Shown: in pieces, positions 50,383 to 59,061 of the stretch
Numbering within the stretch: the stretch's first letter is position 1
Layout of the letters: every line of letters begins with the position of its first letter
Assembly: GCA_036871055.1 (NCBI GenBank)
Contig: CP141893.1
Span: 1,240,001-1,304,000 of the forward strand
Length of the DNA stretch: 64,000 bases
Origin: Bisbaumannia sp015645095
GTDB taxonomy: Bacteria; Pseudomonadota; Gammaproteobacteria; Pseudomonadales; Halomonadaceae
Direction of reading: 5' to 3'
The notes under the pieces: model-generated
Seen by the model: only the letters and a program-made list of their open reading frames with translations
Database searches by the model: none
What the model was told of the DNA's origin: nothing
Made by a program: the position numbers and the translations under genes

Positions 50383-51678
50383 ATGACCACCGATGCATCA
50401 CTCCATGCCGGTCCCCGCTCCTATTACCGCGATAGCGTGGCGGTGGAACTCGCTCCCTGCCCCCCCCTGGACGGCGACACTCACGCCGATGTCTGCGTGA
50501 TCGGCGGCGGCATCACCGGCTGTTCGGCGGCCCTGCACCTGGCCGAACGCGGCCATTCGGTGGTGCTGCTGGAGGCCAACGAGATCGGTTTCGGCGCCTC
50601 CGGGCGCAGCGGCGGCCAGATCCTGCCGGGGCTGGGCACCGATATCGCCACCGTGGAAAAGGCCCTGGGGCTGTCGGCGGCCCGGGAGATCTGGGAGATG
50701 AGCCGCGAGGCGGTACGCCTCACCGCCGAGCTGGTGGAACGCCACGCCATCCCCTGCGACCTCAGCTGGGGCTACCTGCACGCCGCGGTGAAGCCGCGCC
50801 ATGTCAAGGAGCTCTGCGACTTCCGTGATCGCCTGGCCCGGGACTACGATTACCGGGCCCTGAGCTGGCTGGAGGGCGAGGCCCTGCGCGAGCACGTGGT
50901 CAGCGACGCCTACCCCGGCGCCCTCTACGAGAGCGAAGCCGGTCACCTGCACCCCCTCAACTACACCCTGGGCCTGGCCCGGGCCGCCCAGCGGGCCGGG
51001 GTACGCCTCCACGAACACAGCCCCGTGCTGGCGGTGGAGGAGGGCGCCCCGGCCCGGGTGCGCACCGCCCAGGGCCGCGTCACCGCCGACTTCGTGGTGG
51101 TGGCCGGCAATGCCTATCTCGGCGGGCTGTTGCCGCGGCTGAGCGGCCGCATCATGCGCGCCGCCAACTACATGATCGCCACCGCCCCCCTCAGCGAGGA
51201 GCAGGCCGCCCGGGTGCTGCCCCGCAACGATGCCCTGGCGGATGCCAACTTCGTCCTCGACTACTACCGGCTCAGCGGCGACCGTCGCCTGATCTATGGT
51301 GGCCAGGTCAGCTATGACGGCCGCGAGCCCAGGGGCCTGTCGGCACGCATGGACGCCAAGATCGCTCGCCTCTTCCCGGTGCTGGCGGGGGTGCCCATCG
51401 ACTACCGCTGGGGCGGCGACGTGGCCATCACCCTGAATCGTGCCCCGGACTTCGGGCGGGTGGGCACCAACCTCTACTATGCCCAGGGCTACTCCGGCCA
51501 TGGCATGGCGCTGGCCGGGCTGGCCGGCAAGCTGATGGCCGAGGCCATCGATGGCCAGAGCGCGCGCTTCGACGCCTTCGCCGCCATGCCCCATCGTCCC
51601 TTCCCCGGCGGCGAGCGGCTGCGCACCCCGCTGCTGGTGCTGGCCACCGCCTTCTACAAGCTGCGCGACCGTCTATAA
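50383..51678 (+). CDS. PuuB-like gamma-glutamylpolyamine oxidase (first paralogue)
   Basis: The 431-residue FAD enzyme of the DAO family has the dinucleotide motif VIGGGITGCSAALHLAERG, GFGASGRSGGQ, and the C-terminal YAQGYSGHGMALAGLAGKL. The family oxidises gamma-glutamylputrescine to the aldehyde, releasing ammonia and peroxide. ATG 50383 with AGGAAGG is chosen over the upstream in-frame ATG 50317, which has no ribosome site. Directly followed by the synthetase gene, it fits the Puu pathway. A closely similar gene lies at 57499. Confidence 0.88.
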   Translation: MTTDASLHAGPRSYYRDSVAVELAPCPPLDGDTHADVCVIGGGITGCSAALHLAERGHSVVLLEANEIGFGASGRSGGQILPGLGTDIATVEKALGLSAAREIWEMSREAVRLTAELVERHAIPCDLSWGYLHAAVKPRHVKELCDFRDRLARDYDYRALSWLEGEALREHVVSDAYPGALYESEAGHLHPLNYTLGLARAAQRAGVRLHEHSPVLAVEEGAPARVRTAQGRVTADFVVVAGNAYLGGLLPRLSGRIMRAANYMIATAPLSEEQAARVLPRNDALADANFVLDYYRLSGDRRLIYGGQVSYDGREPRGLSARMDAKIARLFPVLAGVPIDYRWGGDVAITLNRAPDFGRVGTNLYYAQGYSGHGMALAGLAGKLMAEAIDGQSARFDAFAAMPHRPFPGGERLRTPLLVLATAFYKLRDRL

Positions 51679-51728
51679 CGAAAACGAGGGCGGCGGACTC
51701 CTCCGCCGTGCCGAGACACGAGGCTGTT

Positions 51729-53075
51729 ATGAAAGATCTCGAGAGTTGGCTCAAGGAACGCCAGATCACCGAGGTGGAGTGCCTGGTCAGTGATATCACC
51801 GGCATCGCCCGGGGCAAGATCGCCCCGGTCTCCAAGTTCGTCGCCGAGAAGGGCATGCGCCTGCCCGAGAGCGTGCTGCTGCAGACCGTCACCGGCGACT
51901 ATGTGGAAGACGACATCTACTACTCGCTGCTCGATCCGGCGGATATCGACATGATCTGCAAGCCGGATCTCTCCGCCGCCTACCCGGTGCCCTGGGCGCT
52001 GGAGCCCACCGCCCAGGTGATTCACGACTGCTTCGACAAGCAGGGCAACCCCATCGAGCTCTCCAGCCGCAACCAGCTCAAGAAGGTGCTGGCGCTCTAC
52101 GCGGCCCAGGGCTGGAAGCCGGTGGTGGCGCCGGAGATGGAGTTCTACCTGACCAAGCGTTGCGAGGACCCGGACCTGCCGCTGCAGCCGCCCATCGGCC
52201 GCAGCGGCCGTCAGGAGACCGGCCGCCAGTCCTTCTCCATCGATGCCGCCAACGAGTTCGATCCGCTATTCGAGGACATGTACGACTGGTGCGAGGCCCA
52301 GGGGCTGGATATCGACACCCTGATCCATGAGGAGGGCACCGCCCAGATGGAGATCAACTTCCGTCATGGCGACCCCCTGGTGCTGGCGGATCAGGTCTTC
52401 CTGTTCAAGCGCACCATGCGCGAGGCGGCCCTCAAGCACGACGTAGCGGCTACCTTCATGGCCAAGCCGGTGACCAACGAGCCGGGCAGCGCCATGCATA
52501 TCCACCAGAGCGTGCTGGATGCCGTCACCGGCCAGAGCGTCTTCTCCAACGACGACGGCACCATGAGCGAGCTCTTCCTGCACCATATCGGTGGCCTGCA
52601 GCGGTTCATCCCCGAGGCGCTGCCGCTGATGGCGCCCAACGTCAACTCCTTCCGCCGCTTCCTGCCCGATACCTCGGCGCCGGTGAACGTGGAGTGGGGC
52701 GAGGAGAACCGCACCTGCGGCCTGCGGGTGCCGGATTCCACCCCCCATAACCGGCGGGTGGAGAATCGCCTGCCCGGCGCCGATGCCAACGCCTACCTGG
52801 CCATCGCGGCGAGCCTGCTGTGCGGCTATATCGGCATGGTCCGCGGCATCAATCCCACCGCCCCGGTGCAGGGCCGCGCCTTCGAGCGACGCAATATGCG
52901 CCTGCCCTTCACCCTGGAACATGCCCTGGAGCGCATGGAGGGCTGCGCGGAGCTCGAGGAGTTCCTGGGGGGCAAGTTCCTGCGCGGCTATGTGGCGGTG
53001 AAACGGGTCGAGAACGAGAACTTCAAGCGGGTGATCAGCTCCTGGGAGCGGGAGTTCCTGCTGCTGAGCGTGTAA
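51729..53075 (+). CDS. Glutamine synthetase-like gamma-glutamylpolyamine synthetase (PuuA/SpuB-like)
   Basis: The 448-residue protein belongs to the glutamine synthetase superfamily: DITGIARGKIAP, the metal-site EMEFYL, EEGTAQMEINF, the HIHQS ammonia/substrate segment, and NRTCGLRVP. The N-terminal portion and context (between a PuuB-like oxidase and potF) identify it as a polyamine gamma-glutamyl synthetase instead of GlnA; the adenylylation-loop tyrosine of GlnA is not evident. It would attach glutamate to putrescine or a similar amine using ATP. Confidence 0.88.
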   Translation: MKDLESWLKERQITEVECLVSDITGIARGKIAPVSKFVAEKGMRLPESVLLQTVTGDYVEDDIYYSLLDPADIDMICKPDLSAAYPVPWALEPTAQVIHDCFDKQGNPIELSSRNQLKKVLALYAAQGWKPVVAPEMEFYLTKRCEDPDLPLQPPIGRSGRQETGRQSFSIDAANEFDPLFEDMYDWCEAQGLDIDTLIHEEGTAQMEINFRHGDPLVLADQVFLFKRTMREAALKHDVAATFMAKPVTNEPGSAMHIHQSVLDAVTGQSVFSNDDGTMSELFLHHIGGLQRFIPEALPLMAPNVNSFRRFLPDTSAPVNVEWGEENRTCGLRVPDSTPHNRRVENRLPGADANAYLAIAASLLCGYIGMVRGINPTAPVQGRAFERRNMRLPFTLEHALERMEGCAELEEFLGGKFLRGYVAVKRVENENFKRVISSWEREFLLLSV

Positions 53076-53094
53076 GGCCTGGCCGCCTTCGGCG

Positions 53095-53122
53095 CCGTCC
53101 CGTTGAGAGCGTCGCGGGACGG
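53095..53122 (+). other. Hairpin between the synthetase gene and potF
   Basis: CCGTCCCG and CGGGACGG form an 8-bp stem with a 12-base loop in the 109-base gap. It may allow different levels of the binding protein and the enzymes. Confidence 0.45.
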
Positions 53123-53184
53123 GCCGGATAGGCTGGGAGGGTGGCTTCCCGCCGAACCAACAACAACGACACTGAGGTGCCAAG

Positions 53185-54288
53185 ATGTCCTACCAACGCA
53201 AGCTGTCCCTGGCCGTTGCCGCGGCCTCCCTGACCCTGGCCGCCGCGGCCGCCCAGGCCAATGAGGTGCGGGTCTACAACTGGTCCGACTATATTGCCGA
53301 GGATACCCTGGAGCGCTTTACCGCCGAGACCGGTATTCGCGTGATCTACGACGTCTTCGACAGCAACGAGGTGCTGGAGGCGGCGCTGCTCTCCGGACGC
53401 TCCGGCTATGACGTGGTGGTGCCCTCCAACCACTACCTGGTCCGCCAGATGGCCGCCGGGGTCTATCGGGAACTCGACCATGACCTCCTGCCCAATATGG
53501 TCAACCTGGATCCGGCCCTGCTCGGCGAGCTGGAGACCGTGGATCCCGGTAGCTACTACTCCATCCCCTATATGTGGGGCACCAACGGCATCGGCTACAA
53601 CGCGGGTCGCCTCCAGGAGATCCTCGGCGACGACGCCCCCCTGGACTCCTGGGCGCTGCTCTTCGACCCGGAGGTGACCGGGGCCCTGCATGCGGCGGGT
53701 TGCGGCATCTCCATGCTCGACTCCGGCGACGAGATGCTGCCGGCGGCCCTGGCCTACCTGGGCCTCGACCCCCACAGCACCGATGCCGACGAGATCGCCC
53801 GGGCCGGCGATACCATCGCCGCGGTGCGCGAGCATATCACCTACTTCCACTCCTCCCGCTATATCTCCGACCTGGCCAACGGCGACCTCTGCGTGGCGGC
53901 CGGTTACTCCGGCGACGTCTTCCAGGCCGCCGACCGCGCCGAGGAGGCCGGCAATGGCCACGAGATCGCCTATACCATTCCCAAGGAGGGGGCGGCGCTG
54001 TGGTTCGACCTGATGGCGATTCCCGCCGATGCGCCCAATCCCGAGAACGCCCACGCCTTTATCAACTTTATCCTCGAGCCGGAGATCGCCGCCGGCATCA
54101 CCGAGTACGTGCTCTTCGCCAACCCCAACCGGGCGGCCAATGAGCATCTGCCCGAGGAGATCCTCAATGATGCCTCCATCTATCCCACCGAGGAGGTGAT
54201 GGAGAAGCTGTTCGTGGCCAAGGCCAAGCCGCTCGCCGCCCAGCGGGTCATCACCCGCACCTGGAACCGGGTCAAGTCCGGTAACTGA
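53185..54288 (+). CDS. potF: Periplasmic polyamine-binding protein (PotF-like)
   Basis: The 367-residue protein has a Sec signal peptide (cleavage near AQA-NE, about 26) and the PotD/PotF features EVRVYNWSDYIAEDTLERF, GYDVVVPSNHYL, YSIPYMWGTNGIGYN and SGDVFQA. The features match PotF (putrescine) better than PotD, but substrate needs testing. It feeds the transporter encoded by the next three genes. Confidence 0.92.
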   Translation: MSYQRKLSLAVAAASLTLAAAAAQANEVRVYNWSDYIAEDTLERFTAETGIRVIYDVFDSNEVLEAALLSGRSGYDVVVPSNHYLVRQMAAGVYRELDHDLLPNMVNLDPALLGELETVDPGSYYSIPYMWGTNGIGYNAGRLQEILGDDAPLDSWALLFDPEVTGALHAAGCGISMLDSGDEMLPAALAYLGLDPHSTDADEIARAGDTIAAVREHITYFHSSRYISDLANGDLCVAAGYSGDVFQAADRAEEAGNGHEIAYTIPKEGAALWFDLMAIPADAPNPENAHAFINFILEPEIAAGITEYVLFANPNRAANEHLPEEILNDASIYPTEEVMEKLFVAKAKPLAAQRVITRTWNRVKSGN

Positions 54289-54295
54289 TCGGCGC

Positions 54296-54321
54296 GCCGC
54301 CCCTGTGTGATCGGGGGCGGC
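54296..54321 (+). other. Hairpin between potF and potG
   Basis: GCCGCCCC/GGGGCGGC, a perfect 8-bp stem with a 10-base loop, lies just after the potF stop. Such hairpins often protect the abundant binding-protein mRNA; no T run follows. Confidence 0.5.
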
Positions 54322-54357
54322 CGCCTTCCCGTCGCGGATGTCCTGGAGATAAGTACC

Positions 54358-55539
54358 ATGACCCAACCCATGACCCTGGCCGATACCGACGCCCAGGTGC
54401 GTCCGGCGAGCGAGACCCCGGTCTCGTCGGGCAAGAGTTCGCGTGTCCAGAAGGAGACGCTGATGGAGATCCGCCGCGTCAGCAAGCGCTTCGATGAAGT
54501 GCTGGCGGTGGATGACGTCAACCTGACCATCCGTCGCGGCGAGATCTTCGCCCTGCTGGGGGGCTCCGGCTCCGGCAAGTCGACGCTGCTGCGCATGTTG
54601 GCCGGCTTCGAGAAGCCCAGCGAGGGACAGATCCTGCTGGAGGGGCAGGACATCTCCCGCACGCCCCCCTACGAGCGGGCCATCAACATGATGTTCCAGT
54701 CCTATGCGCTCTTCCCGCATATGACGGTGGCCGAGAACATCGCCTTCGGCCTCAAGCAGGACAAGTTGCCCAAGGCGGAGATCCGCGAGCGGGTCGCCGA
54801 GATGCTCAAGCTGGTGCATATGGAGGGCTACGCCAAGCGCAAGCCCCACCAGCTCTCCGGCGGCCAGCGCCAGCGGGTGGCCCTGGCCCGCTCCCTGGCC
54901 AAGCGTCCCAAGCTGCTGCTCCTCGACGAGCCCATGGGCGCCCTGGACAAGAAGCTGCGCACCGAGATGCAGCTGGAGGTGGTGGAGATCCTCGAGCGGG
55001 TCGGCGTGACCTGCATCATGGTCACCCACGACCAGGAAGAGGCCATGACCATGGCCGACCGGGTGGCGATCATGTCCGATGGCTGGATCGTCCAGGTGGG
55101 CTCGCCCATGGACGTCTACGAGAGCCCGGCCAATCGCATGGTGGCGGAGTTCGTCGGCACCGTGAACCTCTTCGCCGGCGAGATCGTGGTGGACGAGGCG
55201 GACCACTGCGTCATCGACAGCCCGGAGCTCGGGCGGCGTATCCGCATCGATCACGGCATCAGCACCCCCGCCGACGAGCGCGGCGTCTGGGTGGCGGTGC
55301 GCCCGGAGAAGACCCTGCTGAGCCGCGAGCGGCCCGAGGGGGAGTTCAACTGGGCCGCCGGCACGGTGGAGGACATCGCCTACCTGGGGGGGCTCTCGGT
55401 CTATTTCGTGCGTACCGAGCAGGGCCACCTGGTCAAGGTGAGCCTGGCCAATACCACCCGGCGCAGCGAGCGCCCCAGTTGGGGCGATGCGGTCTATATC
55501 CACTGGGACGAGCGCAGCGCCGTGGTGCTGCGCGACTAG
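54358..55539 (+). CDS. potG: Polyamine ABC transporter ATPase PotG
   Basis: The 393-residue ATPase has Walker A GGSGSGKST (about 68-76), Q-loop FQSYALFPHM, signature LSGGQRQRVALARSLA, Walker B LLLLDEP and the switch histidine in VTHDQEEAM, then a C-terminal TOBE domain (about 310-390). The start ATG 54358 gives a 35-residue N-terminal tail, as in PotG. It powers PotH/PotI. Confidence 0.94.
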   Translation: MTQPMTLADTDAQVRPASETPVSSGKSSRVQKETLMEIRRVSKRFDEVLAVDDVNLTIRRGEIFALLGGSGSGKSTLLRMLAGFEKPSEGQILLEGQDISRTPPYERAINMMFQSYALFPHMTVAENIAFGLKQDKLPKAEIRERVAEMLKLVHMEGYAKRKPHQLSGGQRQRVALARSLAKRPKLLLLDEPMGALDKKLRTEMQLEVVEILERVGVTCIMVTHDQEEAMTMADRVAIMSDGWIVQVGSPMDVYESPANRMVAEFVGTVNLFAGEIVVDEADHCVIDSPELGRRIRIDHGISTPADERGVWVAVRPEKTLLSRERPEGEFNWAAGTVEDIAYLGGLSVYFVRTEQGHLVKVSLANTTRRSERPSWGDAVYIHWDERSAVVLRD

Positions 55540-55603
55540 CCGGCGCGACTCGCCCGAGTCGATTCGCCGACCCCGGAATTCCCGCTCCCGATCGGAGGCC
55601 CCT

Positions 55604-56515
55604 ATGCCTGCCCTGACGTCGCAACGCCTGCGGCGGTGGCTCAAGCCCCGCCGCGGCTGGGTCATCGCCGTGCCCCTGCTGTGGCTGACCCTGTTCTTCC
55701 TGCTGCCCTTCGGCATCGTGCTCAAGATCAGCCTTTCCGAAGCGGCCATCGCCATCCCGCCCTACAGCGCCATGCTGGATTTCGGCGCCGAGACCCTGAG
55801 CCTGGTGGTGACCTTCGGCAACTACCTCTTCCTGATGTCCGACAGCCTCTATGTGTCGGCCTACTGGGGGTCGCTGAAGATCGCCTTCGTCTCGACCCTG
55901 GCCTGCCTGCTGATCGGCTACCCCATGGCCTACGCCATGGCCCGGGCCCCGGCCCATTGGCAGCTGGTGCTGCTGCTGCTGGTGATGCTGCCCTCCTGGA
56001 CCTCCTTCCTGATCCGGGTCTACGCCTGGATGGGTATCCTCAGCAACAACGGCCTGATCAACAACACCCTGCTGTGGCTGGGGCTGATCGATTCGCCGAT
56101 CCGCATGATGAACACCAACTTCGCGGTGATCCTCGGCATCGTCTACGCCTACCTGCCATTCATGGTGCTGCCCCTCTATGCCAACCTGACCCGCCTCGAC
56201 GGCTCCCTGCTGGAGGCCGCCTCGGATCTCGGTTCGCGCAGCATCAATACCTTCCTCAAGGTGACCCTGCCGCTCTCCAAGGGGGGAATCATCGCCGGTT
56301 CCATGCTGGTCTTCATCCCGGCGGTGGGGGAGTACGTGATCCCCGAGCTGCTGGGGGGGCCCGATACGCTGATGATCGGCAAGGTGCTGTGGGAGGAGTT
56401 CTTCAACAATCGCGACTGGCCGGTGGCCTCGGCGCTGGCCATGGTGATGCTGGGCCTGCTGCTGATCCCCATCGCGCTCTTCCATCGCTATCAGTCCCGT
56501 GAACTCAAGGAGTGA
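55604..56515 (+). CDS. potH: Polyamine ABC transporter permease PotH
   Basis: The 303-residue permease has six membrane helices (first about 20-42) and the EAA loop, seen as EAASDLGSRSINTFLKVTLPLSKGG. It starts at ATG 55604 after a GGAGG site. The stop is followed two bases later by the potI ATG; together they form the channel heterodimer. Confidence 0.94.
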   Translation: MPALTSQRLRRWLKPRRGWVIAVPLLWLTLFFLLPFGIVLKISLSEAAIAIPPYSAMLDFGAETLSLVVTFGNYLFLMSDSLYVSAYWGSLKIAFVSTLACLLIGYPMAYAMARAPAHWQLVLLLLVMLPSWTSFLIRVYAWMGILSNNGLINNTLLWLGLIDSPIRMMNTNFAVILGIVYAYLPFMVLPLYANLTRLDGSLLEAASDLGSRSINTFLKVTLPLSKGGIIAGSMLVFIPAVGEYVIPELLGGPDTLMIGKVLWEEFFNNRDWPVASALAMVMLGLLLIPIALFHRYQSRELKE

Positions 56516-56517
56516 CC

Positions 56518-57351
56518 ATGAGAAAGCCATCCTTTACCACGGTGATGCTGATCCTGGGGCTGGTGTTCCTCTACCTGCCGATGCTGATCCTGGTCTTCTA
56601 CTCCTTCAATGCCTCGCGGTTGGTGACGGTCTGGGCGGGTTTCTCCGGGCGCTGGTATATCGAGCTGTTCCGTGACCAGCAGATCCTCTCGGCGGTCTGG
56701 ACCAGCCTGCGCATCGCCTTCTTCTCTGCCAGCATGGCGGTCTGCCTGGGGACGCTGGCCGCCTTCGTGATGGTGCGTTTCGGTCGCTTCCGCGGCAAGA
56801 CGGCGCTCTCCAGCATGGTCACCGCCCCGCTGGTAATGCCGGAGGTGATCACAGGGCTCTCGTTGCTGCTGCTCTTCGTGCACATGGCGCAACTGATCGG
56901 CTGGCCCGCGGATCGTGGCATGGTGACCATCTGGATCGCCCATACCACCTTCTGCAGCGCCTATGTGGCGGTGGTGGTCTCTTCCAGGCTGCGCGAGGTG
57001 GACCTCTCCCTGGAGGAGGCGGCCATGGACCTGGGGGCGCCGCCGGTGAAGACCTTCTTCCAGATCACCCTGCCGGTGATCGCCCCGGCACTGGCCGCCG
57101 GCTGGCTGCTGGCCTTCACCCTGTCGCTGGATGACCTGGTGATCGCCAGCTTCGTCTCCGGGCCCGGGGCCACCACCCTGCCCATGGTGGTCTTCTCCTC
57201 GGTGCGCCTGGGCGTCTCCCCGAAGATCAATGCCCTGGCCACCCTGATCATCCTGGCGGTCTCCCTGGCCACCTTCCTGGCCTGGTATTTCATGCGCCGC
57301 AGCGAGGCCAAGCGACGCCAGGCGATGCGCATGCAGGCCCAGGAAGCGTGA
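56518..57351 (+). CDS. potI: Polyamine ABC transporter permease PotI
   Basis: The 277-residue permease has six membrane helices and an EAA loop (EEAAMDLGAPPVKTFFQITLPVIAP). ATG 56518 with AGGAG six bases upstream is preferred over the GTG two codons earlier. It completes potFGHI and is followed by a strong terminator. Confidence 0.94.
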   Translation: MRKPSFTTVMLILGLVFLYLPMLILVFYSFNASRLVTVWAGFSGRWYIELFRDQQILSAVWTSLRIAFFSASMAVCLGTLAAFVMVRFGRFRGKTALSSMVTAPLVMPEVITGLSLLLLFVHMAQLIGWPADRGMVTIWIAHTTFCSAYVAVVVSSRLREVDLSLEEAAMDLGAPPVKTFFQITLPVIAPALAAGWLLAFTLSLDDLVIASFVSGPGATTLPMVVFSSVRLGVSPKINALATLIILAVSLATFLAWYFMRRSEAKRRQAMRMQAQEA

Positions 57352-57390
57352 TATCGGTGTTGTCTGATAGTTGACGAGTAATGAAGCCTG

Positions 57391-57424
57391 ATAGCCCCTG
57401 ACACCCTGTCAGGGGCTATTTTTT
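57391..57424 (+). terminator. Intrinsic terminator after potI
   Basis: ATAGCCCCTGACA and TGTCAGGGGCTAT form a 13-bp perfect stem with a CCC loop, followed by a T run. The second oxidase gene beyond it therefore needs its own promoter. Confidence 0.96.
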
Positions 57425-57498
57425 CGCTGTTTTCTGCTTTTCGTCTGGCTGGCTTGTGGTAGCATGGTAAGAATAATCAACACAAAGGGAGCGAGCCG

Positions 57499-58791
57499 AT
57501 GTCCGCCCAGCAGCCTACCAACCATGTGGCCTCCTACTATGCCGCCTCCGCCAACCCCGGCCCCGAGCGCCCTGCGGTCAGCGGCCGCGTGGAGTGCGAT
57601 ATCTGCGTGGTGGGGGCCGGTTTCACCGGTATCTCCGCCGCCCTGCACCTGGCCGAGCAGGGCCAGTCGGTGGTGGTGCTGGAGGCGGCCCGGGTCGGTT
57701 TCGGCGCCTCCGGGCGCAACGGCGGCCAGCTGGTCAACAGCTACAGCCGCGACATGGACGTGATCGAGGCCAAGTACGGCGACGAGACCGCCCGGGCCCT
57801 GGGCAGCATGGCCTTCGAGGGCAACCGCATCATCCGCGACCGCATCGCCCAGTACGCGATCGATTGCGACCTCAAGGAGGGCAACCTCTTCGCCGCCTGC
57901 AATGCCAAGCAGCTCGAGGGGCTGCGCGAGCACCAGGCGCTCTGGGAGCGTTACGGTCACGACCGGCTGGAGCTGCTCGAGGGCGAGGCGGTCCAGCGGG
58001 AGGTGGGCAGCTCCCGCTACACCGGGGCCTTGGTCGATCACTCCGGGGGGCATATCCACCCCCTCAACCTGGTGCTGGGCCAGGCCGCCGCCTTCGAGTC
58101 CCTGGGCGGGGTGATTTATGAGCAGAGCCCGGTGACCCGGCTGACCCATGGCGAGCCGGTGGTCTTGACCACCCCCGGCGGCGAGGTGCGCGCCCAACGG
58201 GTGGTGCTGGCCGGCAACGCCTATATGCAGGGGTTGCTGCCGTCGCTCGAGAACAAGTCGATGCCCTGCGGCACCCAGATCATTACCACCGAGCCCCTGG
58301 ACGAGGCCACCGCCCGGGCGCTGCTGCCCAACGACATGGCGGTGGAGGACTGCAATTACCTGCTCGACTACTATCGCCTCACCGCCGACAATCGCCTGCT
58401 CTACGGCGGCGGCGTCAGCTATGGCGGCCAGGACCTGGCCAGCATCGAGGCGGTGATCCGCCCCAAGCTGCTGAAGACCTTCCCGCAGCTGGCCGACATC
58501 AAGGTGGACTACGCCTGGAGCGGCAACTTCCTGTTGACGCTGAATCGCCTGCCCCAGTTCGGCCGGCTCAACGACAACGTCTACTTCGCCCAGGGCTACT
58601 CCGGTCATGGCGTGACCTGCTCGCACCTGGCCGGCAAGCTGATCGCCGAAACGATGCGCGGCGAGAGCGAGCGCTTCGACGCCTTCGCCGGCCTGCCGCA
58701 CCTGCCCTTCCCGGGCGGGCGCCTGCTGCGGGTGCCCTTCTCGGCGCTGGGGGCCTGGTACTACACCACCCGCGATAAGCTGGGGATCTAA
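57499..58791 (+). CDS. puuB: PuuB-like gamma-glutamylputrescine oxidase (second paralogue)
   Basis: The 430-residue FAD oxidase has VVGAGFTGISAALHLAEQG, GFGASGRNGGQLVNSYSRD and YFAQGYSGHGVTCSHLAGK. It resembles the gene at 50383 throughout but is clearly divergent, and by its N-terminus (NHVASYYAASANPGPERPAVSG) it looks more like E. coli PuuB. Having two copies in one cluster suggests different polyamine conjugates. It has its own upstream region after the potI terminator. Confidence 0.9.
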   Translation: MSAQQPTNHVASYYAASANPGPERPAVSGRVECDICVVGAGFTGISAALHLAEQGQSVVVLEAARVGFGASGRNGGQLVNSYSRDMDVIEAKYGDETARALGSMAFEGNRIIRDRIAQYAIDCDLKEGNLFAACNAKQLEGLREHQALWERYGHDRLELLEGEAVQREVGSSRYTGALVDHSGGHIHPLNLVLGQAAAFESLGGVIYEQSPVTRLTHGEPVVLTTPGGEVRAQRVVLAGNAYMQGLLPSLENKSMPCGTQIITTEPLDEATARALLPNDMAVEDCNYLLDYYRLTADNRLLYGGGVSYGGQDLASIEAVIRPKLLKTFPQLADIKVDYAWSGNFLLTLNRLPQFGRLNDNVYFAQGYSGHGVTCSHLAGKLIAETMRGESERFDAFAGLPHLPFPGGRLLRVPFSALGAWYYTTRDKLGI

Positions 58792-58793
58792 CA

Positions 58794-58811
58794 CCAGCCT
58801 TATTCATGAGG
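58794..58811. repeat. Solitary IS1380-type terminal repeat
   Basis: CCAGCCTTATTCATGAGG matches both ends of the IS at 5360-7076 at 15 of 18 positions, including 12 consecutive bases TTATTCATGAGG of the left end. No transposase or partner end is nearby, so it is probably a remnant. Confidence 0.6.
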
Positions 58812-58824
58812 TGCGGCGGGTAGT

Positions 58825-59042
58825 TGCTCAGGGGCGCTGGGGGTGGGTCGAAGCAAAGCGTCTTTTTCAGGGGTGAGGAGCACTGCTCCGAACGGGTAGG
58901 TCATGGATGGCCGACCCCGGCCCTGCAAACGGAGCAGGATTGCGTAGCGCCGCAGGAAAAAGGCGAGCGCCCATGGATGGATTCACAGCGTCTTTGCGCG
59001 GGGCCGGCCTGCCGGAGTGCCCACCCCCAGGTTAGCCCCGGG
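58825..59042 (+). repeat. Intergenic repeat family, copy D
   Basis: The ends CTGGGGGTGGG (58837-58847) and CCCACCCCCAG (59021-59031) are perfect inverted repeats, but with TGGG where copy C has CAGG; both arms changed together. It shares long exact blocks with copy A and the TGCTCCGAACGGG block with copy C. It fills most of the gap between the convergent genes at 57499 and 59062. Confidence 0.85.
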
Positions 59043-59061
59043 CCGTCAGTTTCCCACAACC

